Virus record (IMG/VR): IMGVR_UViG_3300048927_000324
Span: 1-29,186 of that record
DNA length: 29,186 bases
Direction: 5' to 3' (one strand)
Source: a virus
Positions 24,430-29,186 of the stretch are shown here, piece after piece. The notes below the pieces were generated by a model. It had not been told where the DNA came from and did not search any database. It worked only from the letters and a program-made list of their open reading frames with translations. Within the stretch, counting starts at the first letter, position 1; each line of letters begins with the position of its first letter. Both the position numbers and the translations under genes were made by a program.

Positions 24430-25918
24430 AGTTGAGCAGGGGCCGCTGACATACACGCGATCAGGCCAGTACAGCAAAGGGGAGGGCTGGACGGATTATC
24501 GCCAGCTCGACATTCCAGGGGCAGCCATTGTCCGGACGGAGCTGGTCACAGCCAAGGGCAAAACAGTATCAAGCATTCTGGCAGATATGGTCAAAAAGTA
24601 CGGCGGTAGTTGGGTGTGTCTCAACGGCGCCTTTGTTGCGTCCGATGGATCGTTACTGGGCCTTACACACCGAGAAGGCAAGGCTATCTATCCTGATGTC
24701 AAAGGTAAGACTGAGCAGCGTCCTCACCTGTACCGCAAAGGCGGACGCTTTGGCATTGGTAGGCAGTCCAGCCCTACAGGACTTGATTGGGCAATCTCTG
24801 CTGTGCCTACGCTAGTACAAAGTGGCAACGCCATCCTTACGCCCATTACCGCAGAGCAAACGCCATCAGATGTACAAGCCACTAACCCGCGCATGATCGC
24901 AGGCATCAAGCCGGATGGCACACTGGGTATAATCGTTGTGGATGGGCGCGGCACTTACGACAAGGGCTTTACCAGCCGGGAGGCGGCGATCCTTTCCGCT
25001 CACCTTGGCTATACCAACGCGGTCAACCTGGACGGCGGTGGCAGCGCAACGCTGGCGACGAATAACGACCAACTCCGCAAACTGCTGGACATCGACAAGG
25101 CCAACGGCAACAAGCGTCTGTATCACGTTGCAGACATGGGAGCAGATCAACAGGAGCGTGTTGTCCATCATGCGCTTTGCATCCAAGTAGATCCGGCCAA
25201 GCTGCTGCCGGATTACATTGTGGACCATATCCCAGTCAGTACGCCTAATAACCGTCGTTCGGGGCGCACGCTTAAAGCCACGACCTTGACCATACACAAT
25301 ACCGGCAATCCAACCAGCACAGCTCACAATGAGCGCAATTGGCTGACTAACCCTACCAATAATGTTACCGCGAGCTATCACATTGTCATCGGGCCGGAGA
25401 CAACCGCAGCTGACAGCCGGCCTATCGCAATCGAGTGTTTGCCGCTTAATGAGGTTGGCTGGCACGCTGGAGACGGCACCAAGGCGGACGGTGGCAATAT
25501 GACGTCCATTGGCATTGAGATTTGCGAGAGTGGCAATTATGCGGCCACGCTTGAGTATGCAGTTCAGTTAGTCGCAGGAATGCTTATGGAGCGTGGCTGG
25601 AGTGTTGATCGATTGAGGCGTCATTGGGATTGGCCGTCATCCTCCGGATACCGCAAGATTTGCCCACGTTTGATGTATGATGGCGTGGAATGGACGGGCT
25701 GGGCAGAGTTTAAAGAGAGGGTGAAGAAAGCTATGGGATCAAAAAACGAAACGCCGCCGGCGCAGCCAAAAGATGATGTTACCGGCCATTGGGCGGAATC
25801 AGACATCAGGGCCGTTCAAGCAACCGGATTAATGTCCGGATTCCCTGATGGTTCATTCCGTCCGGATAAAGAAGTTACTCGTGCGGAGTTGGCGGTTATT
25901 TTATTGAGAAAGCAGTAA
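24392..25918 (+). CDS. Three-domain endolysin: phosphodiester-glycosidase-like, Amidase_2, SLH
   Basis: The product is 508 residues. Residues about 60-250 look like a phosphodiester glycosidase (NAGPA-type) domain: VCLNGAFVASDGS, NPRMIAGIKPDGTLGIIVVD, and the hallmark NLDGGGSAT (212-220). Residues about 285-435 form an N-acetylmuramoyl-L-alanine amidase with LTIHNTG (His302), GWHAGDG, SIGIEICESG, HWDW (His411) and CPR (Cys424) as likely zinc ligands. Residues about 460-508 are one SLH repeat (GHWAESDIRAVQATGLMSGF, PDGSFRPDKEVTRAELAVIL) for binding the host wall. The ATG at 24392 has GGAGG eight bases upstream; GTG 24383 is less likely. Lysis of the host envelope is its role; the first domain's substrate is unknown. 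Confidence 0.9.
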   Translation: MIEHKRARINNSKVEQGPLTYTRSGQYSKGEGWTDYRQLDIPGAAIVRTELVTAKGKTVSSILADMVKKYGGSWVCLNGAFVASDGSLLGLTHREGKAIYPDVKGKTEQRPHLYRKGGRFGIGRQSSPTGLDWAISAVPTLVQSGNAILTPITAEQTPSDVQATNPRMIAGIKPDGTLGIIVVDGRGTYDKGFTSREAAILSAHLGYTNAVNLDGGGSATLATNNDQLRKLLDIDKANGNKRLYHVADMGADQQERVVHHALCIQVDPAKLLPDYIVDHIPVSTPNNRRSGRTLKATTLTIHNTGNPTSTAHNERNWLTNPTNNVTASYHIVIGPETTAADSRPIAIECLPLNEVGWHAGDGTKADGGNMTSIGIEICESGNYAATLEYAVQLVAGMLMERGWSVDRLRRHWDWPSSSGYRKICPRLMYDGVEWTGWAEFKERVKKAMGSKNETPPAQPKDDVTGHWAESDIRAVQATGLMSGFPDGSFRPDKEVTRAELAVILLRKQ

Positions 25919-25940
25919 GCGTTATAATTTGAAGAGGAAT

Positions 25941-25987
25941 TTGTTGTATAACTGCAATGTTTAGTATAAAATGAGAACAAGTGTTCT
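25941..25987 (+). promoter_or_regulatory. Promoter with LexA/DinR-like SOS box ahead of the two-gene cassette
   Basis: TTGTTG (25941-25946) and TATAAA (25965-25970) are 18 bp apart. Four bases later lies AGAACAAGTGTTCT (25974-25987), a perfect 6-2-6 palindrome. Its core GAACAAGTGTTC fits the Bacillus LexA consensus CGAACRNRYGTTYC at every position but the two outer bases. The box covers the expected transcription start, an effective repressor position. The 5' leader to the gene at 26077 would be about 95 bases. Confidence 0.55.
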
Positions 25988-26076
25988 TGAGATCATTAGT
26001 TCCTGTTGTCACTAAAGTATAAATAAGGGAAAATGAGGCATATATACCTAAACCCTTATAGAAATGGAGTGGCAAC

Positions 26077-26973
26077 ATGATAACCAAATACGTCAAATTC
26101 GACTATTTCAAAGTAGTTTTTAGGCCTTTTGGAGCGCCTGAGTCTGTGCCAGATGACCCCTATGATTTAAGACCGCTGATTTATGATTTGAGCAAGAGGT
26201 CTCTTTCCGATAGAGTAGTTCCTTATAAGCAAGAAAAAGCTCGAATGGATTCTCATGGCTTTGATCCTAAAACGAACTTATGGGATGTTTATTTTTCCCG
26301 TCTTCGTGATTTTAATCTTCCATCTAGAGCTAAAGAAGATGGTCCTTCAGAGCCATTTGATTTAGATGATGATGAATACATTGGTGAAAATGTTTCAGTG
26401 CTGTATGATGAGGATTATCATATATTAATGGTTCAACGAAATCGCTATAGCTTGAGTCCCTCTGCCTTGGAAGAATATTTTAATCATGTTTCTGGTGATT
26501 CTACTAACGTTATTTGTTTTCGACCAATCTCAATTCCGGATCCAAAGACCAGAGCAAAAAATGCGCATTATATTAGGAAGATCCGAGTAAGATTTGCTAA
26601 TCTAGATAAAGTGAAGCTTGAAGGCAGGGGAACTTCATTAACAAAGTGGTTATCACTACTTGATGAGTATGAACCAGTCACAGGAGAAGTTATTATTTCG
26701 GTAGGACGTCAAAGAAAAGCCTCACTTGAAAATTTAAGCGGCTTTATTGATGAACTAGTCGAAAATAGGGATATTGTTTCAGGGGCAGAGGTTTTAATCA
26801 AGAAGAGTGATCTTGTTGATGCAGAAATTGTTGATTTGTTTGAAAATAACGCCTACGATGTTATCAGTTTCACGGTACCGCCGAGAACCGTATTAAATCA
26901 CGAAGCTGTTATTTATGAAATGGGAAATGTGTATATTAATAGAAGATCGGAAATAGTTGGTTATCTTAAATGA
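26077..26973 (+). CDS. Uncharacterised prophage-end protein, possible RexA-like exclusion factor
   Basis: The 298-residue soluble protein has no signal peptide or membrane segment. Visible segments are KFDYFKVVFRPFG, VSVLYDEDYHILMVQRNRYS, VICFRPISIPD, YIRKIRVRFANLDKV and EVIISVGRQRKASLENLSGF. I believe it belongs to an uncharacterised Firmicutes family (possibly DUF6731; from memory, unverified). By eye the order of strands and helices is similar to lambda RexA (about 279 residues), and the gene is followed by a four-helix membrane protein like RexB. The gene is clearly AT-richer than the lysis genes and lies behind an SOS-like box. A defence or exclusion role is inference. GGAGTGG precedes the ATG. 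Confidence 0.75.
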   Translation: MITKYVKFDYFKVVFRPFGAPESVPDDPYDLRPLIYDLSKRSLSDRVVPYKQEKARMDSHGFDPKTNLWDVYFSRLRDFNLPSRAKEDGPSEPFDLDDDEYIGENVSVLYDEDYHILMVQRNRYSLSPSALEEYFNHVSGDSTNVICFRPISIPDPKTRAKNAHYIRKIRVRFANLDKVKLEGRGTSLTKWLSLLDEYEPVTGEVIISVGRQRKASLENLSGFIDELVENRDIVSGAEVLIKKSDLVDAEIVDLFENNAYDVISFTVPPRTVLNHEAVIYEMGNVYINRRSEIVGYLK

Positions 26974-26985
26974 GAGGTGAAAGTG

Positions 26986-27528
26986 ATGGGGAGAGTTTGG
27001 GATAAGGTTTACCCTGTTATAGTTTCCTTTTTCATAACTGGGGTATTTCTATCATTTGGACTTGATTCAAAATTAGAAGGATTTGAAAAGGTCCTAGATG
27101 GAACCATCACTTTCGCTTCAATTGTTGTAGGTTTTCTTGCCGCACTTCTTGCTATAATACTGAGTATTTCAAAGTCTAAAGTTATGAAACATCTATATAA
27201 TTACATAGATGTAAATAAAGGTAAGAAAATTTTATTTAGCTTTTTCCAGCAAAGTATTGCATCAGGATTTGTGGTCGTTATTCTTTCAATTGCGATGTAC
27301 CTTGTGATTGAATTGAAAGATCAATACGCATATCATAAAGTCGCATTTTACTTATGGCTCTTTTTAAGTATCTTTTTTGTTGTAACAACTTACAGAATTA
27401 TTAATATACTTATGAAGGCATTGTTTATTGAGGCTGGTACCGCGAGTGAGAAAAACACTAATCAACCCAATCATATGAGTGAAGAATCAATTGATCAGTT
27501 CAAAAATGAAAGCATAAGAAAATCATAA
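26986..27528 (+). CDS. Four-helix membrane protein, possible RexB-like partner
   Basis: The product is 180 residues from ATG 26986, with GAGAGGTG seven bases upstream; GTG codons at 26977 and 26983 are alternatives. Four hydrophobic helices are YPVIVSFFITGVFLSFGL, ITFASIVVGFLAALLAIILS, SIASGFVVVILSIAMYLVIE and FYLWLFLSIFFVVTTYRI, followed by a polar tail of about 40 residues. It begins 12 bases after the upstream stop, so the two genes are an operon. The size and topology are close to lambda RexB (144 residues, four helices). A membrane-depolarising effector is a hypothesis only. No catalytic motif is seen. Confidence 0.8.
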   Translation: MGRVWDKVYPVIVSFFITGVFLSFGLDSKLEGFEKVLDGTITFASIVVGFLAALLAIILSISKSKVMKHLYNYIDVNKGKKILFSFFQQSIASGFVVVILSIAMYLVIELKDQYAYHKVAFYLWLFLSIFFVVTTYRIINILMKALFIEAGTASEKNTNQPNHMSEESIDQFKNESIRKS

Positions 27529-27548
27529 AATTGAACAAAATTTAAAGT

Positions 27549-27583
27549 AGAGCCATCGGGAAAGCATCCCAGTGGCTCTTTTT
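27549..27583 (+). terminator. Rho-independent terminator of the two-gene cassette
   Basis: AGAGCCA (27549-27555) pairs with TGGCTCT (27573-27579), with an inner GGGA/TCCC pairing, and T residues follow. It ends the prophage-side transcription unit 20 bases after the membrane-protein stop. Confidence 0.9.
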
Positions 27584-27586
27584 AAT

Positions 27587-27604
27587 GGGTAACAAAAGGG
27601 TAAC
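27587..27604. repeat. Two GGGTAAC direct repeats, possible integrase arm sites
   Basis: GGGTAAC occurs at 27587-27593 and again at 27598-27604, 11 bp apart start to start (one helical turn). Short repeats of this kind are common as arm-type sites of tyrosine integrases near prophage ends. No core attachment sequence could be matched because the other prophage end is outside the window. Confidence 0.35.
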
Positions 27605-27708
27605 GGCAGGTCTATTTTTCAATGTTTTTATCAAATTAAGTACGACAATACTATACGGTTAAATCCCTTATAGATACTGCTATCAGCTCACATAAGACAG
27701 CATAATCG

Positions 27709-27859
27709 TATATGGGCGGCATGATGTGATGAAATCATTATCGAAGTAATTCGATGATGAGCGACCGCGCTTTAGCGGCAGATTTCATCGCCGATGGAGC
27801 AGAAAACGCTCCATGCGGTAATCTAGGCTGAAAAGCCTTGCCCCCATTTTGACCATATA
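27709..27859 (+). ncRNA. Structured RNA candidate, family not recognised
   Basis: Several perfect or near-perfect helices nest cleanly. A closing stem pairs ATGGG(C)GGCA at 27712-27721 with TGCCCCCAT at 27839-27847. GATGAAATC (27728-27736) pairs with GATTTCATC (27781-27789); inside it ATTATCGAA/TTCGATGAT closes a GTAA tetraloop and CCGC/GCGG closes a six-base loop. Next come CCGATGGAGC/GCTCCATgCGG with a seven-base loop, and AGGCT/AGCCT with a GAAA tetraloop. The two GNRA loops exist only on the plus strand. An alternative outer pairing, TATATGG (27709-27715) with CCATATA (27853-27859), is possible. No open frame spans the region. It is neither tRNA-like nor tmRNA-like. It may be prophage or host. 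Confidence 0.5.
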
Positions 27860-27869
27860 GAAATAAAAG

Positions 27870-27909
27870 AGGCTTCTCACTAGTTCAGATTGAACTTTGT
27901 GAGAAGCCT
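27870..27909. terminator. Bidirectional terminator hairpin
   Basis: AGGCTTCTCAC (27870-27880) pairs with GTGAGAAGCCT (27899-27909), with a perfect inner hairpin AGTTCA-GAT-TGAACT. A T-rich tract follows on the plus strand, and an A-rich tract precedes it (T-rich on the minus strand). It could end the structured RNA on the plus strand and the gene fragment on the minus strand. Confidence 0.8.
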
Positions 27910-27912
27910 GTT

Positions 27913-28045
27913 TTATTTAGCGTTGCGAAGTTCATCAAGCATTTGGTTAAATAGTGAACGATGCTTTCTGCCATTGGGCGATGCCCCTGTTCAGCAGGTA
28001 GTAGAATGTGCGTAAATAAGGAACTTCTAATCCTTCGAATAGGGC
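27913..28045 (-). pseudogene. Decayed minus-strand gene fragment
   Basis: Read on the minus strand, two neighbouring frames give protein-like text: ALFEGLEVPYLRTFYYLLNR in one, then ASPNGRKHRSLFNQMLDELR followed by NAK and TAA (27915-27913) in another. A single frameshift would join them. The stop lies directly before a terminator in the minus direction. There is no ribosome site or long frame. It looks like the 3' end of a broken gene, perhaps cut by prophage integration or by later decay. I do not recognise the family, and chance similarity to coding sequence is possible. Confidence 0.3.
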
Positions 28046-28058
28046 AAAAACGACAAAC

Positions 28059-28090
28059 AAAAAAGCGGTGCAAGCATAACCCTTGCACCG
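28059..28090 (-). terminator. Terminator of the antiporter gene
   Basis: On the minus strand CGGTGCAAG (28090-28082) pairs with CTTGCACCG (28074-28066), followed by C and a run of T residues (28064-28059). It lies 15 bases after the antiporter stop codon. Confidence 0.9.
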
Positions 28091-28104
28091 TTAATACCTT
28101 ACAT

Positions 28105-29186
28105 CTACCGATGAGTCATATGAGCTGGAGCCACTGCTTTTTCACTGCTTTTTTGAAAAAATAACTTAATTAACGGCGGAGTAATCAAGGTCGTCAAGAG
28201 AACGACCATGACGATTGCGGTATAATAGCTCGCTGGTAGCAAGCCTGCCGATAAACCTGCCGATGCAATAATAAGTGCCACTTCTCCTCGCGAAACCATG
28301 CCGGAGCCAATAGCCAGCGACTGTCTGGAACTGAAGCCGGTGAGCCGCGCTCCCAAGCCGCCGCCTGCCATCTTTGTAATAATGGCAACTATCGTCAAAA
28401 GCACAATAAACAATGCTTGGCTGCCAAGTCCCTCGAATGAGATATTAAGACCGATACTGACGAAAAAGACAGGAACAAACAAGGTGTAAGCGATAGGCTC
28501 TACCTTTTGCTCGATGACGGGCCTGAAGGTTGTGCGTGACAGCGCGAGTCCTGCCGCAAATGCGCCGATGATTCCGGCAACGCCCATATATTCCGCGAAA
28601 TAGGAGTAACCGAAGCAGAGCAACAAAGCACCGCTCATTACACCTTCGCTCACTTTTATTTTGGACATGAGTTTTATCAAAAATGGAACGGCAAAGCTTA
28701 CTGCAATGATGACGATAAAAAAGATTGTTTTTTTCAACAACATAACAGGCAGGGAGACGGCTTCAGCATCACCCAGCAAGCTCATCATAACGGCAAAAAG
28801 AACAACGACAACAACATCATCCACGACAGCCGCGCCCAAAATGGTTGTTCCCTCTCTGGAGCCAAGCTGGTTCATTTCTTTCAAGGATTGCACGGTGATG
28901 CTGACAGAGGTTGCGCATAGCAGCAGACCCATGAATAAAGCGTGAGGCTGGGGCAGTCCTAGCAGAAGAGAGAGGCTGTATCCTCCAAAAAAGGGCAAAA
29001 TGATGCCCCCTGCAGCAACCGCGACGGATGACATCCAATTTTTCCGAAGCTGGTCCATATCCGTCTCTAGCCCAGCAATAAACATGAGTAATAATACGCC
29101 AATTTCCGAAAAGTGTCCGATGAGCTCTCCAGGCTCGACCCATCCCAAGACGGCCGGTCCTAGCAGAATGCCTGCAAGCAGCTTGC
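28105..29186 (-). CDS. CPA2-family cation/proton antiporter, 5' end outside the window
   Basis: The visible 360 codons encode a polytopic membrane protein. Codons upstream of an in-frame TTG at 29148 continue as LLAGILLGPAVLGWVEPGEL, the classic N-terminal helix of KefB/NapA/GerN-type antiporters, so the true start lies beyond 29186. Other hallmarks are GVLLLMFIAGLETDMDQLRK, FMGLLLCATSVSITVQSL, ILGAAVVDDVVVVVLFAVMM (the paired Asp residues of the ion site), GAFAAGLALSR, FVPVFFVSIGLNISF and SRGEVALIIASAGLSAG. No C-terminal TrkA domain is present. It is oriented against the prophage and has its own terminator, so it is probably host chromosome. It would exchange Na+ or K+ for protons. Confidence 0.93.
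   Translation of the reverse strand, partial: KLLAGILLGPAVLGWVEPGELIGHFSEIGVLLLMFIAGLETDMDQLRKNWMSSVAVAAGGIILPFFGGYSLSLLLGLPQPHALFMGLLLCATSVSITVQSLKEMNQLGSREGTTILGAAVVDDVVVVVLFAVMMSLLGDAEAVSLPVMLLKKTIFFIVIIAVSFAVPFLIKLMSKIKVSEGVMSGALLLCFGYSYFAEYMGVAGIIGAFAAGLALSRTTFRPVIEQKVEPIAYTLFVPVFFVSIGLNISFEGLGSQALFIVLLTIVAIITKMAGGGLGARLTGFSSRQSLAIGSGMVSRGEVALIIASAGLSAGLLPASYYTAIVMVVLLTTLITPPLIKLFFQKSSEKAVAPAHMTHR

Noticed and set aside
9574-25918. Element is a tailocin (phage-tail bacteriocin) cluster rather than a prophage
   Set aside because: Terminase, portal, scaffold, major capsid and connector genes are all present and open directly upstream, which tailocin clusters normally lack.
27709-27859. 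tRNA, tmRNA or SRP RNA
   Set aside because: No cloverleaf, no TPsiC-like arm, no CCA end, no SRP Alu or S domain pattern. The closing stem and branch order do not fit these RNAs.
27961-28164. Plus-strand frame of 67 codons across the antiporter terminator
   Set aside because: It crosses a strong terminator hairpin and the antiporter 3' end, has no ribosome site, and no domain. Judged a chance frame.

Overview
The window is most of the late half of a prophage in a Gram-positive Bacillales host, followed by about 1 kb of probable host chromosome. Paenibacillus or a close relative is the best guess. The reasons are strong AGGAGG ribosome sites, frequent TTG/GTG starts, an S-layer-homology (SLH) repeat on the endolysin, and a secreted protein with a copper-amine-oxidase-type stalk domain. 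The genus is an inference; nothing here fixes it.

Layout, left to right. (1) 1-300: a hicA toxin gene on the minus strand with a consensus promoter overlapped by an operator-like palindrome; hicB would lie just outside the left edge. (2) 316-9572, plus strand: packaging, head and connector genes. These are the terminase small and large subunits, an SPP1-gp6-type portal, a MuF (SPP1 gp7) protein with a fused C-terminal metallopeptidase-like domain, a 52-codon overlapping gene and terminator, a scaffold, a likely decoration protein, an E-type major capsid protein and head-tail connectors. (3) 9574-21363: a contractile tail in PBSX/skin (Xkd/Yqb) order. It runs from tail completion through YkzM, sheath, tube, chaperone with a programmed -1 frameshift, tape measure, XkdP, Q, R, S, T and U. 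One self-contained 'moron' gene (12.6-13.8 kb) with its own promoter and terminator is inserted between chaperone and tape measure. (4) 21367-25918: a repeat-containing tail fibre, a small coiled-coil protein, a holin, and a three-part endolysin (phosphodiester-glycosidase-like, amidase, SLH).

(5) 25919-27583: an AT-rich two-gene cassette beyond the lysis genes. It has a promoter carrying a LexA/DinR-like box, a soluble 298-residue protein, a four-helix membrane protein and a terminator. Layout, sizes and location resemble lambda rexAB, so a superinfection-exclusion or SOS-linked function is a reasonable hypothesis. (6) 27584-28104: a non-coding stretch with two direct GGGTAAC repeats (possible integrase arm sites), a highly structured RNA candidate of about 150 nt with two GNRA tetraloops, a bidirectional terminator and a decayed gene fragment. 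(7) 28105-29186, minus strand: a CPA2-family cation/proton antiporter cut by the window edge, probably host.

The head, tail and lysis genes form one tightly packed plus-strand transcription unit with many ATGA stop/start overlaps. The integrase, repressor and replication genes are not in the window. The observations most worth following are the MuF-metallopeptidase plus overlapping 52-codon gene, the SOS-box two-gene cassette, the structured RNA at the right end, and the very complete -1 frameshift signal in the tail chaperone.
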